The notes beneath the pieces are model-generated. The model saw nothing but the letters and a program-made list of their open reading frames with translations, was not told the origin of the DNA and did no database searches. Shown in pieces: positions 1 through 9,101 of a stretch of DNA of 64,000 nucleotides; position 1 is the stretch's first letter, and each line of letters begins with the position of its first letter. This stretch comes from an uncultured Bacteroidales bacterium (GTDB taxonomy: Bacteria > Bacteroidota > Bacteroidia > Bacteroidales > UBA932): positions 1 through 64,000 of the forward strand of contig ONKE01000013.1 of the NCBI GenBank assembly GCA_900318355.1, read 5' to 3'. The position numbers were made by a program, and so were the translations under genes.

Positions 1-41
1 AGTTCGAGAATTTGACGCCTTTTTTCAATTTTTTTCTTCAT
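1..41 (-). CDS. Partial reading frame at left edge, unknown product
   Basis: An ATG on the minus strand at 41 opens a frame of 13 full codons that runs off the window. The visible peptide begins MKKKIEKRRQ and is strongly basic. The upstream DNA, read on the minus strand as TGTGACCCC, an A-rich stretch and then GTTGGAC, resembles from memory the ends of IS3-type insertion sequences, so this could be the start of a transposase. That is a weak inference: the visible part is too short to identify, and the start itself is uncertain. Confidence 0.25.
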   Translation of the reverse strand, partial: MKKKIEKRRQILE

Positions 42-70
42 GTTGGACTCCTTGTTGTGTCCAACTTTTT
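42..70 (+). repeat. Inverted repeat followed by T-run
   Basis: GTTGGAC (42-48) and GTCCAAC (59-65) form a perfect 7-bp stem with a 10-nt loop, followed on the plus strand by TTTTT (66-70). It could be a rho-independent terminator for plus-strand transcripts, or part of a mobile-element end lying between thiN and the partial frame at 1-41. No plus-strand gene ends here, which favours the second reading. Confidence 0.35.
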
Positions 71-141
71 GGGGTCACATCATTTTGACAGTGGGGGTGC
101 GGTTGCATGTACCCCTAGTGACGCTTCATGGGGAAAGCGGT

Positions 142-855
142 TCACCCCAATATGACCAGGGCGATGGAAGGGTGGGAGAAGCGCAGGCGGATGCGGTCGG
201 AGGTGGCGCGGTTGAGGGTGGCTTTCCACCAGTTGTCGAAGACGACGTTGTCGGTGGGCCACTGAAGGCCTTCCGATACGATGCGCAGGCTGTTGTCGGG
301 GGAGAAGATGGAGACGGGGCGGCCTTCGCCGACGAAGAGATCGGCCGTGTCGGTCAGGGCGAAGGCTGTGGAGTAGTCCGAGACGATTTCGATGCGGACG
401 TCGCTGCGCTGTCCATTTTCGGGCACCACCGGCGCTTCCTCGGGCCCTATAGGCTTGTCGGCCGGGCGTCCCGCCAGGATGGTGCGGGCATATTCCATCA
501 GGAGCGAGAGGTTGCCGAGGGTGTGGTCCTCGCGCCGCCCGGTGGCCCCCAATATATGTATGGTGTCGATTTCGGGATGTTCCGCCAGGATGTAACGGAC
601 TGCCTTGGTCTGGTCGTTGTCGTCCTGCTCGGATATGCGGATTATGTGGCTGGCATATTTTTTCTGCAGCGCCGCCGGGAGGGAGTCCATGTCGCCGATG
701 ATGACCAGCGACTCGGGAAGATTGCCCTTGCAGAAGCGGAGATAGCGGGAGAATGCGCTGTCGCAGCACACCACCAGGTCTGCGCTTTCAAGCAAGTAGC
801 GGGGGTATTCGCGGCGGGGAAAGTCTCCCGCACAGATTATGACGGCTGAGCCCAT
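142..855 (-). CDS. thiN: Thiamine diphosphokinase
   Basis: Thiamine pyrophosphokinase transfers pyrophosphate from ATP to thiamine to make the cofactor thiamine diphosphate in the cytosol. At 237 residues it has the usual family size. The conserved motifs are visible: GDMDS (phosphate and metal binding), the acidic stretch DDNDQTKA, and LGATGRREDHTLGNL, which closes the catalytic N-terminal domain. A TTG at 864 would add three residues, but the ATG at 855 lies one base after the stop of the upstream permease-Fmt gene and is preferred. It is the last gene of a minus-strand run alaS - permease/fmt - thiN and is probably co-transcribed. The family call is secure; the exact start is slightly less so. 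Confidence 0.93.
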   Translation of the reverse strand: MGSAVIICAGDFPRREYPRYLLESADLVVCCDSAFSRYLRFCKGNLPESLVIIGDMDSLPAALQKKYASHIIRISEQDDNDQTKAVRYILAEHPEIDTIHILGATGRREDHTLGNLSLLMEYARTILAGRPADKPIGPEEAPVVPENGQRSDVRIEIVSDYSTAFALTDTADLFVGEGRPVSIFSPDNSLRIVSEGLQWPTDNVVFDNWWKATLNRATSDRIRLRFSHPSIALVILG

Positions 856-856
856 C

Positions 857-3286
857 TCAGGCAAGGGTCTTGGCTATTTCCGCAGCGGAAGTGCCCTTGG
901 TGCAGGTGTAGCCCTGAGGGTCGCGGAAACCGGCCAGGAAAGGCTTCACCTCCATGCGTTTCTTCCCGGCAAGCTGGATGTCCAGCAGACCGACCGCTCC
1001 GTCGCGGGTGGCGATGGCAAGATAGGATTTGCCGTCGGAGAGCAATGTGCCGGGAGCGGCGTGGAGGTCGTCCCTGCGCTCGGCGCGGAATATCTTCAGG
1101 GTCTGCGGCTGACCGCCATCGGCGACCAGTTCGGTGAATGCCGTGGGATAGGGACTCAGGCCGCGGATGAGGTTGTAGACCTGCGTGGTGGGGGCGTCCC
1201 AGTCGATGTGGCACAGCTCGCGGGTCAGTTTCGGAGCGGGCTTCAGCACTTCCGAGCCCTGGATGAAACTGCGCTGGACGCGGGTTTCGACGTTGTGCTG
1301 GATAATGCCTTCGACCGTTTCTACGACCAGTTTCGACCCGATGGGCATGAGGGCGTCGTGGACGTCTCCCGCGGTGTCGGACTCGCCGATGCGCAGCTCC
1401 TGGCGGAGAATGATGCCGCCGGTGTCGATGTTGGCGTCTATCATGAAGGTGGTTGCACCGGTCATGCGCTCGCCGTTGATTACAGCCCAGTTGATAGGGG
1501 CCGCACCGCGATATTGCGGCAGAAGGGCGGCGTGGAGGTTGAAGGTGCCGAGGGGCGGCATCTTCCAGACCACCTCGGGAAGCATCCTGAAGGCGACCAC
1601 CACGAAGAGGTCGGCTTTCCAGGCGGCGAGGCTTGCGAGGAATTCGGGGTCTTTGAGCTTCAGCGGCTGGAGCACGGGAATGCCGTGGGCCACCGCATAT
1701 TGCTTGACGGCGCTTTCCGACACCTTGAGTCCGCGGCCCGACGGCTTGTCGGCCACTGTGACCACGCCCACGACCTTGTAGCCGGCCTGGACGAGGGCGT
1801 CAAGCGGGGCTACGGCGAATTCGGGCGTGCCCATGTACACTATTCTGGTCTTTCTGAACATACGGATGAATTTGCTCTTGATTCTTCTCCACCACGACAC
1901 GAGGGTGTCCGAGCCGAGGATGGACTCGTCCCTGATGGCTTTCCACGTCAGGAACATGCCGGTCGGGAAGAGGATGAAAGTGGATATGAACACTCCGACT
2001 ACGGCCGATGTGGCACCGTCGCGCGCCAGCTTCACTCCCGTGATATCTACTACCCAGTAGAACACGAAGAAGAGTACGGCCACGATGGCGGATGCGCCCA
2101 GCCCCGTCTTCCTGTTGACGAATGCGCCCAGCGGAGCACCGATGAAAAACATGATGAGGCAGGCCAGGGCCCCGGCGAATTTCTTGAGGATCTCCACGTC
2201 GCTGTGGCGCAGCAGCCAGAGGTGTTGCTGGACGTCGTAGCTGTCGTTTTTCAGGTTCGTGATGTAGTCCTTTGCCTGGTTTATGGCCGATTCGTAGGCC
2301 CGGCGTTCGGAGTTGCGGTCGCGCCATGAGAGGGCGGAGATGTCGAGCTTCGCGGTGCGATGGTACGACGTGTCGAGCTGGCTGCCGTAACGGAGTGTCC
2401 GGCTCGTCGTAAACCGCTCTATCTGAAGTGCTTTGGTTGAGTCGCGCAGATGGCTGACGGAGTCTTTTCCCACCTGCAGGTCGGCCAGGCTCTTGGCTTT
2501 GACCTGGTCTCCGTAGCGGGTCTCGCTCGACTTCTGGAAGGCGTAATTCTTCAGCGGAATTATCATTTCCTGCTTGTCGAAGGAGATGCGCTGGAGCTGC
2601 AGGGTGGTGTCGCGGTAGCGCATGGAATTGTTTTCCTGGTAGTTGATGCCGTTGAAAAGCTGGAAGGTGAGGTAGTCCTTGTTCTTGGACATCTTCATCA
2701 GCGCGGAATCGGCCAGGGTGATGGAGGATGCGCCCCTTTCGTGGGAAGTCTGGTCGTAGACCATGACGTCGTACATCATTCCGCTGCCCTTGTTGCGGGA
2801 ACCTATCCTGAGGACGTAGCCGTCAATGCCGTCGTAGAACGTGCCGGTGGGGATGTTGATTTCCTTTTTGGTCCGGCCTATGTCTTCGCGCAGGGTGTAA
2901 ATCTCGTTGTAGGCATGCGGGACGAGGTTGTTGGCGGCATAGAACGCCATGACGCAGATGACCAGGGATGCGACCATCATCGGCAGCATGACGCGGGCGA
3001 GCGAAATGCCGGAAGCCTTGATGGCGATGAGTTCGCTGTGTTCCGACATCTGGCCTACGGTCATGACCGACGACAGCAGCGTGGCGAGCGGCAGGGCGAG
3101 GGGCAGCATGATGGCGCCGCCCCACATCATGAACTCGAGGATGACCCCGAAACTGAGGCCCTTTCCGACGAGTTCGTCGATATAGACCCAGAGAAACTGC
3201 ATCATCAGGATGAAGACGACCAGCAGCAGGATCGCGGTGAACGGTCCTACGAACGACTTCAAAATGAACTGGTCCAGTTTCTTCAA
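857..3286 (-). CDS. fmt: Fused LptF/LptG-type permease and methionyl-tRNA formyltransferase
   Basis: One uninterrupted 809-codon frame holds two proteins that are normally separate. Residues 1 to about 470 are a YjgP/YjgQ (LptF/LptG) permease: three N-terminal membrane segments (roughly 14-36, 50-75, 98-118), a long periplasmic part, and three more segments at about 365-455. This family forms the inner-membrane part of the LPS-export ABC transporter. Residues 476-809 are a full-length Fmt, which formylates Met-tRNA(fMet) with 10-formyl-THF: MGTPEFAV near the start, FNLHAALLPQYRGAAP with catalytic N583 and H585, and IDANIDTGG with D621. Met476 (ATG at 1861-1859) is where a free Fmt would begin, and no stop separates the halves. 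The permease C-terminus is cytoplasmic in this family, so a fusion would tether Fmt to the membrane. Internal initiation at Met476 is an alternative. It starts 12 bp after alaS. Confidence 0.88.
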   Translation of the reverse strand: MKKLDQFILKSFVGPFTAILLLVVFILMMQFLWVYIDELVGKGLSFGVILEFMMWGGAIMLPLALPLATLLSSVMTVGQMSEHSELIAIKASGISLARVMLPMMVASLVICVMAFYAANNLVPHAYNEIYTLREDIGRTKKEINIPTGTFYDGIDGYVLRIGSRNKGSGMMYDVMVYDQTSHERGASSITLADSALMKMSKNKDYLTFQLFNGINYQENNSMRYRDTTLQLQRISFDKQEMIIPLKNYAFQKSSETRYGDQVKAKSLADLQVGKDSVSHLRDSTKALQIERFTTSRTLRYGSQLDTSYHRTAKLDISALSWRDRNSERRAYESAINQAKDYITNLKNDSYDVQQHLWLLRHSDVEILKKFAGALACLIMFFIGAPLGAFVNRKTGLGASAIVAVLFFVFYWVVDITGVKLARDGATSAVVGVFISTFILFPTGMFLTWKAIRDESILGSDTLVSWWRRIKSKFIRMFRKTRIVYMGTPEFAVAPLDALVQAGYKVVGVVTVADKPSGRGLKVSESAVKQYAVAHGIPVLQPLKLKDPEFLASLAAWKADLFVVVAFRMLPEVVWKMPPLGTFNLHAALLPQYRGAAPINWAVINGERMTGATTFMIDANIDTGGIILRQELRIGESDTAGDVHDALMPIGSKLVVETVEGIIQHNVETRVQRSFIQGSEVLKPAPKLTRELCHIDWDAPTTQVYNLIRGLSPYPTAFTELVADGGQPQTLKIFRAERRDDLHAAPGTLLSDGKSYLAIATRDGAVGLLDIQLAGKKRMEVKPFLAGFRDPQGYTCTKGTSAAEIAKTLA

Positions 3287-3298
3287 GGGTGGGCGGGA

Positions 3299-5914
3299 TT
3301 ATGCGGTTGCGGTTTCGACGAGGCATTCGAGCGCCTGCGGAAGTCCTGCAAGAAGCTTGCCGCCGGCTGTAGCCAGACCGGGCTGTCCGCCACCGCCGCC
3401 CTGGATGAACTTGGCGGCCTGACGGATGTCCTTGCCTGCGTTGCGGCCGGCTTCGACCAGGTCGTTGGAGTACATCAGCAGCAGGTTGGGCTTCTCTGCC
3501 CAGGTATAAGCGCATGCGAGCACCATGTTGCGGGCCTTCTTCTGGAGGAGGAGGGCCATGTTGCGGGCGATGGCCGGGTCGATGGAGCCGTCGAACTTGG
3601 CGACTTTGATGCCGCCGATTTCCTCGGCGTGGGCGTAGAGGCTGTCGGCGAGCTGGGCCGCCTTTTCATTTGCGATTGCCTCGAGCTGCTTGCGGGCGTC
3701 GGCGTTTTCGGAGAGCATCTTCTCGATGGCGCCGGTAAGGTCGGGAACGTTGTTGAAGAATCCGCGGACGGTCTTCAGCATGTCCTCGACGTTCTGGATC
3801 ATCAGTTCGGCCGACTCTCCGGTTACGGCCTCGATGCGACGCACGCCTGCCGCGACGGCGCTTTCGGCCCTTACCTTGAACAGACCGATGGTGCCGGTGC
3901 TGCGGGTGTGGGTGCCGCCGCAGAGCTCGACCGAGTCGCCGAAGCGGACGACGCGCACGACGTCGCCGTATTTCTCGCCGAACAGGGCCATGGCGCCCAT
4001 TGCGCGGGCCTCGTCCATCGTCGCGTCACGCTTTTCCTTCAGGGGCTCGTCGGCGCGGATGAGGGAGTTGACCCTGTTTTCCACGGCGCGGATCTCCTCG
4101 TCGGTGACTTTCTGGAAGTGGGAGAAGTCGAAGCGGAAGTAGTCCGGACCCACGAAGGAGCCTTTCTGCTCGACATGGGTGCCGAGAATCTCGCGGAGGG
4201 CCTGGTGGAGGAGGTGGGTGGCGGTGTGGTTGTTCATGATCTTCTGGCGGCGCTCGCCGTCGACGGTGAGAGTGAAGGACTCGTTGCCGTTGGAGGGCAG
4301 GCGTTCGGCCAGATGGATGGTGAGGTTGTTCTCCTTGACCGTGTTGAGGATGGAGATGACTTCGCCGGAGGCGCTTTCGATGGTGCCGGTGTCGCCGACC
4401 TGTCCGCCCATTTCGGCATAGAAAGGAGTGCGGTCGAACACCAGCTGGAAGTATTCCTTGTTTTTCTGCTTGACGGTGCGCTGCTTCAGGAGGCGGGCGC
4501 CCTCGGTGCGGAGGACGTCGTAGCCTTCGAACACCACCTCGTCGCCGGAGGAGAACTCGGTCCAGTCGCCGAATTCGTTGGCGGTCGCGTTACGCGCGCG
4601 TTCCTTTTGTTTGGCAAGCTCGACGTTGAAGCCTTCCAGGTCGACCTTGTAGCCCTTTTCGGAGGCGATGAGTTCCGTCAGGTCGAGGGGGAAGCCGTAG
4701 GTGTCGTATAGGACGAAAGCGTCGTTGCCGGAGACGACCTTGGTGTCGGCGTTGCGGGCCATGTTGTCTTCCAGCATGCGGATACCGCGGTCCAGGGTGC
4801 GCAGGAAGGCGTTTTCTTCCTCGCGGATGACGTTTTCGATGAGCTTCTGCTGGGCCTTCAGCTCGGGATAGGCGTCGCCCATGTCGGCTACCAGCTGGGG
4901 GATCAGGCGGCAGAGGAAGGGCTCGGTGAAGCCGAGGAAGGTGTAGCCGTAGCGGACGGCGCGGCGGAGGATGCGGCGGATCACGTAGCCGGCCTTGACA
5001 TTGGACGGAAGCTGGCCGTCGGCGATGGAGAAGGCGATGGCGCGGATGTGGTCGGCGACTACGCGCATGGCGACTTCGACGTTGCCGCCTTCGGCGTATT
5101 TGTGGCCGGAGAATTCCTCCACCTTGCCGATGATGCCGGAGAAGACGTCGGTCTCATAGTTGGATTTCTTGCCCTGCAGGATCATGCAGAGGCGCTCGAA
5201 GCCCATGCCGGTGTCGATGTTCTTGGCCGGGAGGGGCTCCAGGTGGCCGTCGGCCTTGCGGTTATATTGCATGAACACGAGGTTCCAGATCTCGATGACG
5301 TCGTCGTTGTCGGTGTTGACGAGCTCGCGTCCGGGGACCTTGGCGATCTCCTCGTCGGGACGGAGGTCGATGTGGATTTCGCTGCAGGGGCCGCAGGGGC
5401 CGGTGTCGCCCATTTCCCAGAAGTTGTCGTGCTTGTTGCCGGTGAGGACGTGGTCGGCGGGAAGGTGGCGCAGCCAGGCTTCGCGGGCCTCGGTGTCGAG
5501 AGCGGTGCCGTCTTCCTCGCTGCCCTCGAAAACGGTGGCGTAAAGCTTCGTCGCATCTATCTTGTAGACCTCGGTCAGGAGTTCCCATGCCCAGTCGATG
5601 GCTTCGGACTTGAAATAGTCGCCGAAGCTCCAGTTGCCGAGCATCTCGAACATCGTGTGGTGGCGTCCGTCGTGTCCCACGGCTTCAAGGTCGTTGTGCT
5701 TGCCGCTCACGCGGAGGCATTTCTGGCTGTCGGTCGCACGGAGCATTTTCGGGGCGGCATTGCCGAGGAAGATGTCCTTGAACTGGTTCATGCCGGCGTT
5801 GGTGAACATGAGGGTGGGGTCGTTCTTGATTACCATGGGGGCGGAAGGAACGACGGTGTGTCCTTTCGAGGCGAAAAAGTCCAGATATTTCTGGCGGATT
5901 TCCTTTGATGTCAT
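3299..5914 (-). CDS. alaS: Alanyl-tRNA synthetase
   Basis: This charges tRNA(Ala) with alanine and edits mischarged Ser and Gly. At 871 residues it matches the usual full length. The class II catalytic core is at the N-terminus ([26 protein letters not shown]). The editing domain carries the zinc-binding HTATHLLHQ and CGGTHTR motifs, and the C-terminal C-Ala domain ends in the glycine-rich [14 protein letters not shown]. It is the first gene of the minus-strand operon that continues into the permease-Fmt fusion. A TAnnTTTG box at 5981-5974 gives a leader of roughly 55 nt. Nothing looks truncated. Confidence 0.97.
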   Translation of the reverse strand: MTSKEIRQKYLDFFASKGHTVVPSAPMVIKNDPTLMFTNAGMNQFKDIFLGNAAPKMLRATDSQKCLRVSGKHNDLEAVGHDGRHHTMFEMLGNWSFGDYFKSEAIDWAWELLTEVYKIDATKLYATVFEGSEEDGTALDTEAREAWLRHLPADHVLTGNKHDNFWEMGDTGPCGPCSEIHIDLRPDEEIAKVPGRELVNTDNDDVIEIWNLVFMQYNRKADGHLEPLPAKNIDTGMGFERLCMILQGKKSNYETDVFSGIIGKVEEFSGHKYAEGGNVEVAMRVVADHIRAIAFSIADGQLPSNVKAGYVIRRILRRAVRYGYTFLGFTEPFLCRLIPQLVADMGDAYPELKAQQKLIENVIREEENAFLRTLDRGIRMLEDNMARNADTKVVSGNDAFVLYDTYGFPLDLTELIASEKGYKVDLEGFNVELAKQKERARNATANEFGDWTEFSSGDEVVFEGYDVLRTEGARLLKQRTVKQKNKEYFQLVFDRTPFYAEMGGQVGDTGTIESASGEVISILNTVKENNLTIHLAERLPSNGNESFTLTVDGERRQKIMNNHTATHLLHQALREILGTHVEQKGSFVGPDYFRFDFSHFQKVTDEEIRAVENRVNSLIRADEPLKEKRDATMDEARAMGAMALFGEKYGDVVRVVRFGDSVELCGGTHTRSTGTIGLFKVRAESAVAAGVRRIEAVTGESAELMIQNVEDMLKTVRGFFNNVPDLTGAIEKMLSENADARKQLEAIANEKAAQLADSLYAHAEEIGGIKVAKFDGSIDPAIARNMALLLQKKARNMVLACAYTWAEKPNLLLMYSNDLVEAGRNAGKDIRQAAKFIQGGGGGQPGLATAGGKLLAGLPQALECLVETATA

Positions 5915-5973
5915 ATTTATGGTCTTGGTTGGGCCGCTGACGGCTTGTTTTTTGCAAAAAACTCTTAAGCTTG

Positions 5974-5981
5974 CAAAAATA
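5974..5981 (-). promoter_or_regulatory. Bacteroidota -7 box for alaS
   Basis: On the minus strand the bases read TATTTTTG, matching the TAnnTTTG consensus. No good -33 TTTG is visible. Between it and the alaS start lies a 14-bp perfect palindrome, TTTTTTGCAAAAAA, at 5948-5961, in the leader; its role is unknown. The box lies 23 bp from the divergent box at 6004-6011. Confidence 0.55.
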
Positions 5982-6003
5982 CAACTTTTTCGGTAAAAAA
6001 GCC

Positions 6004-6011
6004 TATATTTG
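6004..6011 (+). promoter_or_regulatory. Bacteroidota -7 box for the M23 gene run
   Basis: TATATTTG matches TAnnTTTG. It lies inside the longest possible reading frame of the next gene (which opens at 5971), so the true start must be downstream, supporting the ATG at 6043 with a leader of about 25-30 nt. No clear -33 element is seen. Confidence 0.6.
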
Positions 6012-6042
6012 TAGGCTAAATAAGGCTCCGGGGCGGTTGAAC

Positions 6043-7059
6043 ATGAGTGACAAAGGTAAATACAAGCTCAATCCGCAGACTCTCCTCTTCGAAACGGAGG
6101 AGACGTCTGTCGGTGCCCGCGTGCTGTGGATTGTCGGCTTCCTTGCCGGCAGCCTGCTCCTGACGGGTGTCTACCTTTGGCTCTACACCTCCGTCCTCGG
6201 CCTGGAACTTCCCCGCACGGCCATCCTCAAAAAGCGCAATGCCGCATGGGTCAGCAGGATAGAGCAGATGAACCGTCAGATGGACGAATACGACGCCACG
6301 CTCGACGGCCTTGCCATGCGCGACAACGAAGTCTACCGCAACATCTTCGGTATGAACGAAATACCCTCCGGCGTGAGGGATGCCGGCTTCGGCGGAGTCA
6401 ACCGCTATGCCCATCTCGACGCGCTCGAGGGGAGTTCGCTGCTTCGACGCACGGCCGAGCGCCTCGACCACCTGGCGAAAAAGACCTATGTCCAGAGCAA
6501 GTCCTTCGACGAGGTGACGGCCCTTTCCCGCCGTGCCGGCGAAATGGCTTCCTGCATCCCCGCCATCAGTCCGCTGAAGACCGACCACAGCCAGTTCCGC
6601 ACCTCCAGCCCCTTCGGCTACAGGAGCGACCCGTTCAACGGCACGTCCAAGATGCACACCGGCTTCGATTTCGCCTGCCCTCCCGGCAACCCGATCTACG
6701 CCGCGGGCGACGGCGTGGTGTCGAAGGTCAGCTTCGAGCTGTTCGGCTACGGCAACTCCGTCATAATCGACCACGGCTTCGGCTACAAGACGCGCTACGC
6801 GCACATGCGCAATATCTATGTGGTTGAGGGAATGAAGGTTTCGCGAGGGGAGTGCATAGGCGAGACCGGAAAGTCGGGGCGCGCTACGGGCCCCCACCTC
6901 CACTATGAAGTGATGTACCGGGACAATTTCGTCAATCCGGCCAACTATATGGACCTCCAAATGCCCGTGGAAGAATACGAGGCGATGATAGAGCGGGCGG
7001 CGGCCAAGTCCTCCAACGTCATAATCCGGCCCCATACAAGGGTGAGATACAGGAAGTAA
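6043..7059 (+). CDS. M23 family metallopeptidase, membrane-anchored
   Basis: A LytM-type peptidoglycan endopeptidase of 338 residues. It has a short cytosolic tail, one membrane segment at about 27-50, a helical region at about 55-170, and a C-terminal M23 domain in the periplasm. The zinc ligands are all present: HTGFDFA (HxxxD) and GPHLHYE (HxH), so it should be catalytically active. The start at 6043 was chosen because an upstream in-frame start at 5971 would place the promoter box inside the gene. A second M23 gene with the same architecture follows after 4 bp, so the pair probably acts together in wall remodelling or division. The family is certain; the substrate bond cleaved cannot be told. 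Confidence 0.9.
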   Translation: MSDKGKYKLNPQTLLFETEETSVGARVLWIVGFLAGSLLLTGVYLWLYTSVLGLELPRTAILKKRNAAWVSRIEQMNRQMDEYDATLDGLAMRDNEVYRNIFGMNEIPSGVRDAGFGGVNRYAHLDALEGSSLLRRTAERLDHLAKKTYVQSKSFDEVTALSRRAGEMASCIPAISPLKTDHSQFRTSSPFGYRSDPFNGTSKMHTGFDFACPPGNPIYAAGDGVVSKVSFELFGYGNSVIIDHGFGYKTRYAHMRNIYVVEGMKVSRGECIGETGKSGRATGPHLHYEVMYRDNFVNPANYMDLQMPVEEYEAMIERAAAKSSNVIIRPHTRVRYRK

Positions 7060-7063
7060 GGCT

Positions 7064-8005
7064 ATGCCACAGTACGAATTCGACAACAGGAACTTTTCCT
7101 TCCGCAAGGTGACGCTGTCCGTCTGGACGGTCGTCCGGCGGGTCGTCCGCTGGGTTGTCGGTTCGATGACGCTCGCAGTCGTCTACTACCTTGTCCTGTC
7201 GCTGTTCGTGCGTACCGACACCGAGCGGCAGCTCGCCCAGGAAAACAGGATGTATGCGCGCCTCTATCCCAAGATGCAGGAGCAGATGGCCCTTGTCGGC
7301 GACGTGGTCGAAGACCTCCGCATCAGGGACGATGCCATTTATAATCAGGTGTTTCACACCAAGGCTCCGTCGGTCAATCCGGGCCGCAGCCTCGAGATGC
7401 TGCCCGACACCGTTTCCGAGCGCAATGTCGTGGCGCTGGTCGAGCAGAAGGCCGACCGCCTGACCCAAACGGCCTCGCGCGTCGAGTCGGACTTCCTCGC
7501 CCTGTCGGCGCTCCTTGCCGCGCGCAAGGGTAACATGCCTCCGATGTCCCTCCCGATAGAGGGCCTGACCTACGCGCAGTTCGGCGCTTCCGTCGGCCTG
7601 AAGATCAGTCCGTACTACAAGGTGGCCGTCCAGCATTCGGGGCTCGACCTTATCGCCGGGCAGGGCGAGGCGGTTCTCGCCACGGCAGCAGGCACCGTAA
7701 GCGAGGTTACCCATTCGGGCAAGGGCCTCGGCAACGTCGTAACCATCGACCACGGCGGCGGTTGCACGACCCGCTATGCCCACCTTGCCGATATCCTCGT
7801 GAGCAAGGGCCAGAAAGTCTCGCGCGGCCGCAAAATCGCCTCTGTGGGTATTTCCGGCAACTCTTTCGCCCCGCATCTCCACTACGAGGTCCTTCAGGAC
7901 GGAGTGCCGCAGGACCCGGTCAACTATTTCTTTGCCAGCCTCTCGCCGGGAGACTATGCGGATGTCGTATATATGTCTGTAAGCACTGAACAATCATTGG
8001 ATTAG
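7064..8005 (+). CDS. M23 family metallopeptidase (second copy)
   Basis: A 313-residue paralogue of the preceding gene, with a single N-terminal membrane anchor (about 25-48), a helical stalk and a C-terminal LytM domain. It retains QHSGLDLI (HxxxD) and APHLHYE (HxH), so both copies keep complete zinc sites. Sequence similarity to the upstream copy is clear around the active site but low elsewhere, pointing to an old duplication. It lies 4 bp after the first copy and 6 bp before the MerR gene, probably in one transcript. Confidence 0.9.
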   Translation: MPQYEFDNRNFSFRKVTLSVWTVVRRVVRWVVGSMTLAVVYYLVLSLFVRTDTERQLAQENRMYARLYPKMQEQMALVGDVVEDLRIRDDAIYNQVFHTKAPSVNPGRSLEMLPDTVSERNVVALVEQKADRLTQTASRVESDFLALSALLAARKGNMPPMSLPIEGLTYAQFGASVGLKISPYYKVAVQHSGLDLIAGQGEAVLATAAGTVSEVTHSGKGLGNVVTIDHGGGCTTRYAHLADILVSKGQKVSRGRKIASVGISGNSFAPHLHYEVLQDGVPQDPVNYFFASLSPGDYADVVYMSVSTEQSLD

Positions 8006-8011
8006 AACTAT

Positions 8012-8329
8012 ATGGAGAAACTCTACTACACTATCGGCGAGGCCGCTTCGCTCCTTGGCGAAAACGCATCCCTGGTCCGTTTCTGGACCACCCGCTTCGA
8101 GAAATTCCTCAAGCCCAGGCGCAATGCCAAGGGCAACCGGCTCTACACCCAGGACGACCTTGAGGTGCTCAAGCAGCTCCATCTCCTGATCAAGGAAAAC
8201 GGCATGACCCTCGACGGTGCCGAAAAGCGCCTTGCCGCCGAGCGTCGTCCGGTCGAGGACAGGGTCAAGGCCCTTAATGCCCTCACTGCCATCCGCGAGC
8301 AACTTCTGGAGATCCGTTCCGCGCTATGA
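8012..8329 (+). CDS. MerR family transcriptional regulator
   Basis: A 105-residue protein with the MerR winged helix-turn-helix at residues 4-75 (YTIGEAASLLGENASLVRFW, then NRLYTQDDLEVLKQL) and a short helical tail instead of a ligand-binding domain. Small MerR proteins of this form are widespread in Bacteroidota and their targets are mostly unknown. It overlaps the following Nif3-like gene by 4 bp (ATGA). No cysteine pair for metal sensing is present, so regulation of heavy-metal resistance is unlikely. Confidence 0.85.
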   Translation: MEKLYYTIGEAASLLGENASLVRFWTTRFEKFLKPRRNAKGNRLYTQDDLEVLKQLHLLIKENGMTLDGAEKRLAAERRPVEDRVKALNALTAIREQLLEIRSAL

Positions 8330-9096
8330 CGGTGGGTGAAGTTACCTCCGTGCTGGAGTCGTTCGCTCCGCTCGGAATCCAGGAGAAATGGGACAACAGC
8401 GGGCTGCTCATCGGCTCGCCCGATTCCCCGGTACACGGCATCCTGGTGGGTCTGGACTGCACCCCTGAGCTGATTGACGAAGCGACGGCCTGCGGCGCCG
8501 ACCTCGTGGTCACGCACCACCCCCTGATCTTCGGCGGGCTCAGCCACATTTCGCCCGACGATCCCGTGGGCCTTGCGGTCCTCAAGGCCATCAAGGCCGG
8601 CATTTCCGTCTATGCCGCACATACCACGGCCGACAAGGCTGCCGGCGGCGTCAGCTGGGAGATGGCGCGTCGCCTGGGCCTTCAGGACGTGGAAATCCTC
8701 GACCCCGAAGCCCCCGGCGTCGGACTCGGAGTTGTCGGCAACCTTCCTGAGCCGGTAAGCGGCGAAGAGGCCGTTATGCTCGTTAAGGAGAGGTTCGGCG
8801 CGTCTGTCGTGCGCGCGTCCAAGCCTGTGGGGAGGGTGTCGCGCATCGCGCTTTGCGGCGGCAGCGGCTCCTCGCTCATTGAAAAGGCCCGTCTTTCCGG
8901 AGCACAGGCCTACGTCAGCGGCGACATTTCCTACCACCATTTTTTCCAGGGCGAAGGCTTCATGGTCATGGATATAGGCCATTTTGAGAGCGAAGTGGAC
9001 ATTGTAGACAATTTATTTTCGCTCCTTAGGAAAAATTTTCCTACCTTTGCAGTTCGGCGCAGTGATGCACTGAAAAATCCCGTATATTATTATTGA
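8326..9096 (+). CDS. Nif3-like dinuclear metal centre protein
   Basis: A 256-residue member of the Nif3/YbgI (GTP cyclohydrolase I type 2-like) family, which forms toroidal hexamers with a dinuclear metal site. The metal-ligand segments are visible: VTHHPLIFGG near residue 65, HTTADKAAGG near 105, and SYHHFFQGEGF with DIGHFESE near the C-terminus. The biochemical role of the family is not settled. It is the short form; many Bacteroidota homologues carry a central insertion and are about 100 residues longer. It overlaps the MerR gene by 4 bp and is followed after 5 bp by the zinc-ribbon gene. Confidence 0.88.
   Translation: MTVGEVTSVLESFAPLGIQEKWDNSGLLIGSPDSPVHGILVGLDCTPELIDEATACGADLVVTHHPLIFGGLSHISPDDPVGLAVLKAIKAGISVYAAHTTADKAAGGVSWEMARRLGLQDVEILDPEAPGVGLGVVGNLPEPVSGEEAVMLVKERFGASVVRASKPVGRVSRIALCGGSGSSLIEKARLSGAQAYVSGDISYHHFFQGEGFMVMDIGHFESEVDIVDNLFSLLRKNFPTFAVRRSDALKNPVYYY
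9042..9049 (+). promoter_or_regulatory. Internal -7 box ahead of the zinc-ribbon/dnaB genes
   Basis: TACCTTTG fits TAnnTTTG and sits inside the last 55 bp of the Nif3-like gene. A TTTC at 9017-9020 lies 21 bp upstream, a weak -33 candidate. A small dyad, CAGTG-atg-CACTG, follows at 9061-9072 region. It could give the downstream genes their own transcript independent of the peptidase genes. Confidence 0.45.
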
Positions 9097-9101
9097 ACCA
9101 T

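Noticed and set aside
2450..4711. A 753-codon plus-strand open frame opposite alaS and the permease, and a 496-codon one at 839-2329
   Set aside because: Both lie exactly antisense to well-identified genes with full motif sets. GC-rich codons with few A/T-rich stops on the opposite strand produce such shadows; their peptides are rich in Val/Asp/Gly/Glu without any recognisable domain.
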